From positions 2,864,501 to 2,928,500 of the forward strand of contig NZ_LT607750.1 in the NCBI RefSeq assembly GCF_900090235.1: a DNA stretch of 64,000 nt. The letters are read 5' to 3'. This document shows, piece by piece, positions 56,657-64,000 of the stretch. This DNA is from Micromonospora echinaurantiaca. Lineage in GTDB: Bacteria; Actinomycetota; Actinomycetes; Mycobacteriales; Micromonosporaceae. Numbering within the stretch: the stretch's first letter is position 1; each line of letters starts with the position of its first letter. The position numbers and the translations under genes were made by a program. The notes beneath the pieces were generated by a model. The model was not told where the DNA came from. It saw only the letters and a program-made list of their open reading frames with translations, and did not search any database.

Positions 56657-59250
56657 GCGGGCCGTACGTGTTGGGTCTTCACGAGGTTGACGAGACGCAG
56701 CTCGCGGTCGTCGGCGGTAAGGGCGCGCACCTGGGCGCGCTGTCGCGGATCGACGGCGTCCGCGTGCCGGCCGGCTTCTGCGTCACGACGGACGCCTTCC
56801 GGCGGACCATGGCGGCGGCGCCGTCGATCGACGATCGGCTCGATCAGTTGTCGCGCGTGAACCCGGACGACCGGGAGGCGATCCGCACGCTCAGCGCGGA
56901 GATCCGCCGGACCATCGAAGGGATCACCGTCCCCGACGACCTGGCGGCGGCGATCACCCGCGCGCTCGCCCCGCTCGGCGAGCAGGCCGCCTACGCCGTC
57001 CGATCCAGCGCGACGGCGGAGGACCTGCCGACGGCCTCCTTCGCCGGCCAGCAGGACACGTACCTGAACGTGGTGGGGCCGGCCGCGGTCCTTGAGCATG
57101 TCAGCCGGTGCTGGGCCTCGCTGTTCACCGAGCGGGCGGTGACCTACCGCCGGCGCAACGGCATCGACCACCGTGCGGTCCAGATGGCCGTGGTCGTGCA
57201 GCAGATGGTCTTCCCGCACGCGGCCGGCATCCTGTTCACGGCCGACCCCGTCACGGGCAACCGGACGGTCGCCTCCGTGGAGGCCAGCTTCGGCCTCGGC
57301 GAGGCGCTGGTCTCCGGCCTGGTGAACCCGGACGTCTACCAGGTGCGCGACGGCGCGGTCGTCGCGAAGGCGATCGCCGCCAAGCAGCGTGCGGTTCGCG
57401 CCGTGCCGGCCGGCGGGACGCGGGAACAGGCGATCGACCCGGAGCGGCAGGAGCAGCCGGCGCTGACGGATGCGCAGGTCGTGCGGCTCGCGCAGCTCGG
57501 CCGGCGGATCGAAGCGCAGTTCGGCCGTCCCCAGGACATCGAATGGTGCCTGGTCGACGACGGCTTCCAGATCGTCCAGAGCCGGCCGATCACCACGCTG
57601 TTCCCCATCCCCGAGTCCGACGATCGGGAGAACCACGTCTATCTCTCCGTCGGGCACCAGCAGATGATGACCGACGCCATGAAACCGCTGGGGCTCTCCT
57701 TCTGGCAGATGACGACCCCCGCGCCCATGGCCGAGGCCGGCGGCCGCCTGTTCGTCGACGTCACCCAGCGGCTGGCCGCACCGACGAGCCGCGCCAACCT
57801 CCTGCAGGTCGTGAGACGTTCCGATCCACTGACCGCGGACGCGCTGCAGACCATCCTCGACCGCGACGGCTTCATCCGGCCGCTTGCCGACGAGGGTTCC
57901 CCCGGGCCACTGTTCGGCGGCGCACCAGCGCAGATCGAGACCGACCCGGCCATCGTCACCGAGCTGATCGGGCACAGCGAGGCATCCGTCGCCGCCCTGC
58001 GACGCGACATCCGCACGAAGTCCGGGGAGGCGCTGCTCGACTTCATCCAAGCGGACCTCCAGGAGCTGCGGCGGATCCTGTTCGATCCGCGGAGTCACCA
58101 GGTGTTCATGTCGGCGATGGAGGCCACGGCGTGGCTCAACGAGCAGCTGGAGGCGTGGCTGGGCGAGAAGAACGCGGCGGACACGCTCACCCAGTCCGTG
58201 CCGCACAACGTCACGTCGGAGATGGGGCTGGCGCTCCTGGACGTCGCTGACGTGATCCGCCCGTATCCGGACGTGGTGGCGTTCCTGCAGCAGGTCGAGC
58301 ACGACGGTTTCCTGGATGAGCTGCCCAGGCTCGCGGGCGGGCGGGAAGCGCGGGACGCCATCGAGGGCTGGCTCGACCGGTACGGCATGCGCTGCGTCGG
58401 CGAGATCGACATCACCCGGCCGCGGTGGAGTGAACGCCCCGCCACGCTCGTGCCCCTGATCCTCGGCAACGTCAGGAACGCCGAGCCGGGCGCCGGCGAG
58501 CGACGCTTCGAACAAGGGCGGCAGGAGGCCCGGAAGAAGGAGCAGGAGCTGCTGACCCGCCTGCGGGCCCTGCCGGACGGGGAGCGCAAGGCCGAGGAGA
58601 CGAAGCGGATGATCGACCGGGTCCGGACCTTCACCGGGTACCGGGAGTATCCGAAGTACGGCATGGTCAGCCGCTACTTCGTGTACAAGCAGGCCCTGTC
58701 GGAAGAAGCCGAGCGCCTCGTGCGGGCCCACGTCCTGCGTGAGCGGGAGGACGTCTTCTACCTCACGTTCGCCGAGCTCCACGACGTCGTGCGCACGGGC
58801 CGGGTGGACGACCAGCTGATCCGCCGGCGCAAGGAGGCGTTCAGGTCGTACCAGGCGCTCACGCCGCCCCGGGTGCTCACCTCCGAGGGCGAGGCCATCA
58901 CCGGGGCGTACCGACGCGACGACCTGCCGACCGGCGCGCTGGTCGGCCTGGCGGTCTCCGCCGGGACCGTCGAAGGGCGGGCCCGCGTCATCCTGGACAT
59001 GGCCGAGGCCGATCTCGAACCGGGCGACATCCTCGTCACGGCCCACACCGACCCCAGCTGGACGCCCCTCTTCGTCGCCATCGCGGGCCTGGTGACGGAG
59101 GTCGGAGGGTTGATGACGCACGGCGCGGTGATCGCCCGCGAGTACGGCTTGCCGGCCGTCGTCGGTGTGGTGGACGCCACCCGGCTTATCGCCGACGGGC
59201 AGCGGATCCGCGTGCACGGAACCGACGGGTACGTCGAGATCCTGTCGTGA
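56653..59250 (+). CDS. rph: Rifampin phosphotransferase
   Basis: 865 aa, the length of characterised Rph enzymes (~865-870). Start ATG 56653 has GGAGGAG (56641-56647). Three-domain layout of the family: ATP-grasp domain ~1-320 (VGGKGAHLGALSRIDGVRVPAGFCVTTDAF; YAVRSSATAEDLPTASFAGQQDTYLN; GILFTADPVTGNR; DIEWCLVDDGFQIVQSRPIT), rifampin-binding domain ~330-755, and swivelling phosphohistidine domain ~770-865 with the catalytic His in GGLMTHGAVIAREYG (H823). The enzyme transfers the beta-phosphate of ATP to the ansa C21 hydroxyl of rifamycins, inactivating them. PEP synthase is the related alternative, but the RAE and the middle domain argue for Rph. Confidence 0.93.
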   Translation: MSGPYVLGLHEVDETQLAVVGGKGAHLGALSRIDGVRVPAGFCVTTDAFRRTMAAAPSIDDRLDQLSRVNPDDREAIRTLSAEIRRTIEGITVPDDLAAAITRALAPLGEQAAYAVRSSATAEDLPTASFAGQQDTYLNVVGPAAVLEHVSRCWASLFTERAVTYRRRNGIDHRAVQMAVVVQQMVFPHAAGILFTADPVTGNRTVASVEASFGLGEALVSGLVNPDVYQVRDGAVVAKAIAAKQRAVRAVPAGGTREQAIDPERQEQPALTDAQVVRLAQLGRRIEAQFGRPQDIEWCLVDDGFQIVQSRPITTLFPIPESDDRENHVYLSVGHQQMMTDAMKPLGLSFWQMTTPAPMAEAGGRLFVDVTQRLAAPTSRANLLQVVRRSDPLTADALQTILDRDGFIRPLADEGSPGPLFGGAPAQIETDPAIVTELIGHSEASVAALRRDIRTKSGEALLDFIQADLQELRRILFDPRSHQVFMSAMEATAWLNEQLEAWLGEKNAADTLTQSVPHNVTSEMGLALLDVADVIRPYPDVVAFLQQVEHDGFLDELPRLAGGREARDAIEGWLDRYGMRCVGEIDITRPRWSERPATLVPLILGNVRNAEPGAGERRFEQGRQEARKKEQELLTRLRALPDGERKAEETKRMIDRVRTFTGYREYPKYGMVSRYFVYKQALSEEAERLVRAHVLREREDVFYLTFAELHDVVRTGRVDDQLIRRRKEAFRSYQALTPPRVLTSEGEAITGAYRRDDLPTGALVGLAVSAGTVEGRARVILDMAEADLEPGDILVTAHTDPSWTPLFVAIAGLVTEVGGLMTHGAVIAREYGLPAVVGVVDATRLIADGQRIRVHGTDGYVEILS

Positions 59251-59289
59251 CCGACCATCACCGAGGAAGGCCCGTCCCCTGGTCGGGCG

Positions 59290-59320
59290 GCCGGGCCGGA
59301 CGATGACCGTCCGGCCCGGC
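59290..59320 (+). terminator. Terminator after rph
   Basis: GCCGGGCCGGACG (59290-59302) and its exact complement (59308-59320), 13-bp stem, 5-nt loop, 39 bp after the stop. Confidence 0.7.
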
Positions 59321-59444
59321 CCACCGGCCGCGGCTGCCGCCGACCACCCCGGTGACCGCGCCGGCCGGACGTCCGGCAGGCTCTGGGCATGGCTGGACAG
59401 GTGATGATGGCAGGGTCTGCGTACCGCCGTCGCGGGAACCGGGG

Positions 59445-60101
59445 ATGACCCGGCCGCCCCGCGTCGCCCCGGCGGCGGTCGTGTTCGACCTCGACGGCAC
59501 GCTGGTCGACACGATGACGATCGCTCCGGCCGTGTACGTCGACACGATCCGCGCCCTCGGTGGGCCGGACGTCTCGCCGGCCACCGTCGTCGGCACCTGG
59601 CACATCGGCCACACCCCGGTGGTGCTGGCCCATTTCCTGCAACGGCCCGTCACCGCCTCGGACGTCGAGTGTTTCCACCGCCGTTTCCAGGCCGCGATCG
59701 CCGACATTCGGCCGTTTCCCGGCGTGTTCGACCTGGCCGAGGACCTCCGTCGGGCCGGCTGCCGGCTCGGCATCTTCACCGCCGCCCTGCGCCGGACCAC
59801 CACCCTGGTGCTGGCCGGCACCGGGCTCGACCGGCTGTTCCCGGTCGTGGTCTGCGGTGACGAGGTCGCCGCGCCGAAGCCCGCGCCGGACGGACTGCGG
59901 CTGGCCTGTCGCCGGCTCGGCGTCGGCGTCGCCGAGACCGCGTACGTCGGCGACGCGGCGGTGGACCTCGCCTGCGCGGAGGCGGCGGGAGCGGTGGCGG
60001 TGCACGCCCGCTGGAGCGTCACCGCCACCGCCCGCGCGGACGTGCCGCTGGTGGCCCACCGGCCCGCCGACGTCCTCGACCTGCTCTCGGCCCCCGCGTG
60101 A
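59445..60101 (+). CDS. HAD-superfamily phosphatase
   Basis: 218 aa from ATG 59445. HAD motif I VVFDLDGTLVDT (D15, D17), a helical cap ~20-85, motif II in LGIFTAALRRTT (Thr/Ser position), motif III Lys in AAPKPAPDGLRLA, and motif IV GDAAVDLACAEAAGA. Cap and motifs place it with phosphoglycolate phosphatase/beta-phosphoglucomutase-type enzymes; the substrate is not identifiable. It converges on the LysR gene with a 9-bp gap. Confidence 0.88.
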   Translation: MTRPPRVAPAAVVFDLDGTLVDTMTIAPAVYVDTIRALGGPDVSPATVVGTWHIGHTPVVLAHFLQRPVTASDVECFHRRFQAAIADIRPFPGVFDLAEDLRRAGCRLGIFTAALRRTTTLVLAGTGLDRLFPVVVCGDEVAAPKPAPDGLRLACRRLGVGVAETAYVGDAAVDLACAEAAGAVAVHARWSVTATARADVPLVAHRPADVLDLLSAPA

Positions 60102-60110
60102 CCGGTCCCG

Positions 60111-61049
60111 CTACCGCCGGCCGACCCAGCTCGGCTCCCAACTGTCGGACGGCCGGGCCGGCCGGGTTGCCACCAGGTGCCGGCGGAGCGCGGTGAGGGT
60201 GGGGTGCCGGTTGTCGGTGCGGTGCACGAACGAGTGCGGGTAGACCGGCGTCGGGCCGTGCAGCGGGATCCGGCGCAGGTCCTGGGTGGCCGGCCAGACG
60301 TGCCGGTCACCGGAGCCCACGAGGGTCGCCACGTCGGCGGCGTCGGCTATCGCGTCGAGCAGCGCCGCGCTGCCGAAGTTCGGGCCGATCGCGTCGATCC
60401 GTAGGTCGAACGCCTCGGTCAGCTCGTCGTAGTAGGCGGCCCACTCGGCGCCCGGCCGGATGCCCGGGATCCAGATCCGGTGCCCGGCCAGGTCGTCCGG
60501 GGTGAGGGTCGCGGCGGCGGCGAGCGGGTGGGCCGCGCCGACGAGCAGTTGCAGCGGGTCGTCCAGGACCCGTTCGACCAGGATGCCGTCGGGCAGTTCG
60601 CGGGCGGGTAGCGGCACGGCCCGGAAGCTCGCGTCGATCTCGCCTGCGTGGACCGCCTCGATGGCCGCCTCGACGTTGGCGTCCGGCAGGGTGACCACGT
60701 CCAGGTCGATCCCCGGGTGGGCGCGGTAGAAGCGGTGCAGGGCCTCGGCCGGGGCGCTCCGCCGGTTCAGGACGTCCACCCGCAGCGCGCGGTCGCCGGG
60801 CCGGACCGAGGCGGCGGCCCGTTCGGCGGCGCGGAGCAGCTCGCGGGCGTGCGGGAGGAACGCCTGCCCGTCGACGGTGAGCCGGACGCCGCGAGCGGTG
60901 CGGGTGAAGAGGGTGACTCCGAGGCTCCGTTCCAGGTTGGCCACCCGCTTGGAGACCGCCTGCTGGCTGATCCGCAGGTCGACGGCGGCTTCCTGGAACT
61001 GCCCCGTGTCGGCGACCGCGAGGAGGGTGCGTACGGCGTCGATGTCCAC
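60111..61049 (-). CDS. LysR-family transcriptional regulator
   Basis: 312 aa from GTG 61049. N-terminal winged HTH (~1-60): VRTLLAVADTGQFQEAAVDLRISQQAVSKRVANLERSLGVTLFTRTARGVRLT. The C-terminal ligand domain has ELPDGILVERVLDDPLQLLVGAAHPLA. GTG 61049 is preceded at exactly 6 nt by TACCAT (complement of 61056-61061), a leaderless pattern; a longer in-frame reading to 61115 lacks support. Divergent from the MFS transporter gene, its likely target. Confidence 0.9.
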   Translation of the reverse strand: MDIDAVRTLLAVADTGQFQEAAVDLRISQQAVSKRVANLERSLGVTLFTRTARGVRLTVDGQAFLPHARELLRAAERAAASVRPGDRALRVDVLNRRSAPAEALHRFYRAHPGIDLDVVTLPDANVEAAIEAVHAGEIDASFRAVPLPARELPDGILVERVLDDPLQLLVGAAHPLAAAATLTPDDLAGHRIWIPGIRPGAEWAAYYDELTEAFDLRIDAIGPNFGSAALLDAIADAADVATLVGSGDRHVWPATQDLRRIPLHGPTPVYPHSFVHRTDNRHPTLTALRRHLVATRPARPSDSWEPSWVGRR

Positions 61050-61174
61050 CGGCGGATGGTACGGAGGCACAAGCGTTGGTTGTGGCTCGCCCGCCCGGCG
61101 GTTGTTGGATCCCACGGCCCCCGGCCTGGTCGAATCCTCGCCGTCGACGACCGGCTGGGACGGGGGGATGCGGC

Positions 61175-62458
61175 GTGGGGCGGCAGCGGCTGGGGCGCTC
61201 GTTCGGATGGCTGTGGTCGGCGTACGCGGCGAGCACCGTGGGCACCTGGTTGGGGTTCGGCGCGTTCCCGCTGCTCGCGATCCAGGTGCTCGACGTCGGT
61301 CCGGCCGCGGTCTCCGCCCTCGCCGCGGCCGGGCTGGCCGTGGGTGCGCTGCTGGCGCTCCCCCTCGGCCCGTGGGTCGACCGCCGGCGCGGACCGGCGG
61401 TCATGATCGCCACCAACGCCATCCGGTGCGCGGCCCTGCTGAGCGTCCCGATCGCGTTCTGGCTCGGGCTGCTCAGCTACCTCCACCTGCTGATCGTCTC
61501 GGTGGTCGGGGCGGCGGCGAGCATCGCCTTCACCGCCGCCAGCGGCGCCTACCTGAAGTCGATCATGCGTCCCGACCAGCTGCTGGTGGCCAACGGGCGG
61601 TTCGAGTCGACCCTCTGGACGGCCACCGCCGTCGGGCCGACCCTGGGCGGTGCGGCCATCACCCTGCTGGGGCCCGTCGTCACCGTGGTCGCCAACGCGG
61701 TCGGGTTCCTGCTCTCCGCGCTCGGCATCGGCATGATCCGGGACAGCGGACCGCGCCCGGCCGCGAACCGGCCACCGCGGCCGGCCGGTGGTGGTGCCGC
61801 CGCGGGTCGGCCGCGCCGCGACGACCTGCTGGCCGGCTGGCGGTTCATCCTCGCCGACCGTGAGCTGCGCCGGCTGTTCCTGAACACGGTGACCGTCAAC
61901 GCGCTGATCATGGCGACCGAGCCGCTGCTGGCGGTGCTGCTCCTCGGCGACCTCGGCTGGGCCGCCTGGCAGTACGGCCTGGCGTTCGGACTGCCGTGCG
62001 TCGGTGGGTTCGTCGGCGCCCAGCTCGCCCCGCGACTGGCGGCCCGCCACGGGCGGCGGCGGGTCCTGCTGGTCTCGGGCGTGCTGCGCGCACTGTGGCC
62101 GGTCGGCCTGGTCCTCGTCGTACCCGGCACGGCGGGAGTGGTGCTGGTGATCGCCGTCGAGTTGGTGCTGATCACCTGCATGGGCGTGTTCAACCCGCTG
62201 TTCGCCACCGAGCGGCTCCAGCGGGTGCCGGCTGACCGGATCGCCCGCGTGCTGGTCGCCTGGCGGGTCACCGGCGCCGGGACGATCGCGCTGCTGACCG
62301 CACTGTGGGGCGTGCTGGCCGCGGCCACCGGTGCCCGCGCCGCAATCGGGCTCGCCGGCGCGGCGCTGCTGGCCACGCCACTCCTGCTGCCACACCGCGG
62401 GAGCGGGAAGTCGCCGCGCGGCGAGCCGGTCCCGCCGCCGCTGGCCGCCGTGCGGTGA
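61175..62458 (+). CDS. MFS transporter (MefA/EntS-like exporter type)
   Basis: 427 aa from GTG 61175 with a GGGGGGA run 7 nt upstream. About 12 hydrophobic helices. Loop 2-3 reads GPWVDRRRGPAVM, the MFS motif A variant of the drug-exporter group, and the first helix SFGWLWSAYAASTVGTWLGFGAFPLLA is typical of MefA/EntS-like exporters. A central loop (~190-225) is basic and Pro/Ala-rich. Likely drug or siderophore efflux, controlled by the divergent LysR regulator (inference). Confidence 0.88.
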   Translation: MGRQRLGRSFGWLWSAYAASTVGTWLGFGAFPLLAIQVLDVGPAAVSALAAAGLAVGALLALPLGPWVDRRRGPAVMIATNAIRCAALLSVPIAFWLGLLSYLHLLIVSVVGAAASIAFTAASGAYLKSIMRPDQLLVANGRFESTLWTATAVGPTLGGAAITLLGPVVTVVANAVGFLLSALGIGMIRDSGPRPAANRPPRPAGGGAAAGRPRRDDLLAGWRFILADRELRRLFLNTVTVNALIMATEPLLAVLLLGDLGWAAWQYGLAFGLPCVGGFVGAQLAPRLAARHGRRRVLLVSGVLRALWPVGLVLVVPGTAGVVLVIAVELVLITCMGVFNPLFATERLQRVPADRIARVLVAWRVTGAGTIALLTALWGVLAAATGARAAIGLAGAALLATPLLLPHRGSGKSPRGEPVPPPLAAVR

Positions 62459-62611
62459 GGGTGCCCGGTCGGCGGATCGGGCCGGGGCGGCCGGGCCCTT
62501 GCCGAGATTCCTTGATCGGCGTAGGAAGAACACCACGCCCCACCCCCGGCTCCTGCCACCAGCGTCGGCCGCGTGGCTCCGTCCACTCCGGCCACCGTCG
62601 AAGGAGATGGT

Positions 62612-64000
62612 GTGACCACCCCCGGACGCCTCCGTCTCGCCGTGTCCGTGCTGGTGACGGTCGGTGCCGTACTTCTCGGCACCGCCGCCGCCGCCGAACC
62701 CCCCGCGCGGCATCCGGCCGCGCACGGCGCGTGCGACCCGATCGACCCGACGGCCTGCCTGCTGCCGTTCCCCAACGACTACTTCACCGTGCCCGATCCC
62801 GTCAGCCCCACCGGCAAACGGGTGCGGTTCACGGCCAACGCGATGCCGGCCACCGTGCAGGGCACCCCGATCGACCCGACCGAATGGAACCGGCAGGACG
62901 GGTTCAGCCCCGGCTCGCCGATCCTGGTGCACGTGCCCGGCCTGGACGCCGCGGCAACCGGGGTCGCTCCGGTCACCGACATCGGCCGGTCGCTGGCGCC
63001 GGACGCGCCGATCGTGCTGCTCGACACGGCCACCGGGAAGCGCACCCCGTACTGGGCGGAGCTGGACGCGCACGCCGCCGGCCAGCCCGACCGACAGTTG
63101 CTCATCATCCGGCCGGCGGTGGCGCTGGCCGAGGGCACCCGGTACGTCGTGGCGCTGCGCGGCCTGCGCGACCGCAACGGCAAGCTGATCCCGGCCCCGA
63201 CGGCGTTCCGCGCGTACGTCACCGGCGCCGGCCACGGCCCGCGGGACCGCCGCGCCCCGCAGATCAAGCGGATCCTCGCCGAGCTGACCCGGGTCGGCGT
63301 GAAGCGGCACAGCTTGCACCTCGCCTGGGACTTCACGGTGGCCAGCCGGCAGGGTCTGACCGGACGGATGCTGGCGATCCGCGACGGCGCGTTCGCCACC
63401 CTGGGCGCGGCGGCGCCGTCGTTCACCGTCACCCAGGTGACCGACTATTCGGAGCAGCAGGACGCGCGGATCGCCCGGCAGGTGACCGGCACCGTCGCCG
63501 TGCCGTCCTACCTGACCGGCAGCGGCGGACCGGGCTCGCGGCTGCACTACGGGCCGGCCGGCGGCGACGGGACGCCACCCACGACGTACGCCCGGCCCAC
63601 GCCGTCCGGCACGACGCTGCGGGCGGACTTCGTCTGCAACATCCCGCGCAGCGCCTCCGCCGCCGAGCCGGCCCACCTCTCGCTCTACGGCCACGGACTG
63701 CTCGGCCGGCCGACCGAGATCAACGCCGGCAACGTCAAGACCATGTCGGCGGAGTACGACTTCACCTTCTGCGCCACCAGCTGGATCGGGATGGCCGCCG
63801 CCGACGTCCCGTACGTGGCCGGCGCCTTCACCGACCTCAGCGCCTTTCCCGCGGTGGCCGACCGGCTGCAGCAGAGTTTCCTGAACTTCCTCTTCCTGGG
63901 CCGGACGATGATCCACCCGGGCGGGTTCGCCGCCGACCCGGCGTTCCAGGACGCCGCCGGGCGACCGCTGATCGACGTGGCCGGCGGGTTGCACTACGAC
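62612..64000 (+). CDS. Secreted protein, probable alpha/beta hydrolase-like; truncated by window edge
   Basis: 463 codons present; the 3' end lies outside the window. GTG 62612 has AAGGAG ~6 nt upstream. Sec signal (AVSVLVTVGAVLLGTAAAAE) followed by CDPIDPTACLLPFPNDYFTVPDP, a start found in secreted actinobacterial proteins related to bacterial virulence-factor lipase N-terminal domains. Further on, LYGHGLLGRPTEINAGNVK resembles an oxyanion-hole HG region, with the nucleophile expected beyond the edge. Substrate unknown. Confidence 0.75.
   Translation, partial: MTTPGRLRLAVSVLVTVGAVLLGTAAAAEPPARHPAAHGACDPIDPTACLLPFPNDYFTVPDPVSPTGKRVRFTANAMPATVQGTPIDPTEWNRQDGFSPGSPILVHVPGLDAAATGVAPVTDIGRSLAPDAPIVLLDTATGKRTPYWAELDAHAAGQPDRQLLIIRPAVALAEGTRYVVALRGLRDRNGKLIPAPTAFRAYVTGAGHGPRDRRAPQIKRILAELTRVGVKRHSLHLAWDFTVASRQGLTGRMLAIRDGAFATLGAAAPSFTVTQVTDYSEQQDARIARQVTGTVAVPSYLTGSGGPGSRLHYGPAGGDGTPPTTYARPTPSGTTLRADFVCNIPRSASAAEPAHLSLYGHGLLGRPTEINAGNVKTMSAEYDFTFCATSWIGMAAADVPYVAGAFTDLSAFPAVADRLQQSFLNFLFLGRTMIHPGGFAADPAFQDAAGRPLIDVAGGLHYD

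Noticed and set aside
56443..59217. 924-aa open frame on the minus strand
   Set aside because: Complete antisense of rph with a typical GC-rich shadow composition.
60767..63994. 1075-aa open frame on the minus strand
   Set aside because: It is the antisense shadow of the LysR, MFS and secreted-hydrolase genes; the translation is low-complexity Arg/Gly/Gln/Val without family resemblance.
1..64000. tRNA, rRNA, CRISPR, insertion sequence or prophage
   Set aside because: No direct-repeat/spacer array, transposase, integrase, attachment-site pair or RNA-gene pattern was seen on either strand.

Overview
The window is very GC-rich, strongly GC3-biased DNA with many GTG/TTG starts, dense short operons with 4-bp overlaps, Tat signals, a LuxR-family LAL regulator and actinobacterial protein families. 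This points to an actinomycete, most likely Micromonosporaceae (inference; no rRNA or housekeeping marker is present). I see no tRNA, rRNA, CRISPR array, insertion sequence or prophage.

Layout. 0-9.5 kb is mixed chromosomal content: a large secreted repeat protein, a TetR regulator with an AidB-type acyl-CoA dehydrogenase, a spermidine-synthase-like methyltransferase, a Tat lipoprotein divergent from an ECF sigma factor with a membrane partner, and a SEC-C protein. 9.5-49 kb is the distinctive part: a dispersed catabolic regulon. It holds a PfkB kinase with a class II aldolase, six paralogous secreted beta-propeller proteins (starts near 11504, 35949, 36119, 40216, 45100, 47132), a DegT aminotransferase / DapA-like aldolase / two amidohydrolase-like proteins operon, a new-looking regulator (23166-24386), a second DapA-like aldolase with an epimerase-like protein, a CUT1 sugar ABC transporter with two dehydrogenases, and a further Gfo/Idh/MocA oxidoreductase. 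An 18-bp palindrome with consensus TTACGGTCNTGACCGTAA recurs at about ten sites in front of these genes and ties them together. Two interruptions sit inside it: 13.6-19.4 kb (LAL regulator, small membrane protein, two divergent citrate synthases) and 40.6-44.9 kb (M64 peptidase, an unknown protein, an IniB-like protein).

49-56 kb holds a lipoprotein, a stand-alone ATP-dependent DNA ligase, a diacylglycerol-kinase-like lipid kinase, a zinc-ribbon/STAS protein, a BON-domain protein and a complete polar amino-acid ABC transporter. 56-59.3 kb is a rifamycin-resistance locus: a 19-bp rifamycin-associated element (RAE), the stub of a GT1 glycosyltransferase, and a full rifampin phosphotransferase. 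The right end carries a HAD phosphatase, a LysR regulator divergent from an MFS exporter, and a secreted protein cut by the window edge.

How it works together (inference). The six propellers are the only secreted proteins of the regulon and no recognised glycoside hydrolase is present, so they are the best candidates for binding or attacking an extracellular glycan. The CUT1 transporter would import the product, and the oxidoreductases, aminotransferase, DapA-like aldolases, amidohydrolase, kinase and aldolase would degrade it. The regulator at 23166 is the likely owner of the palindrome. The substrate is unknown.
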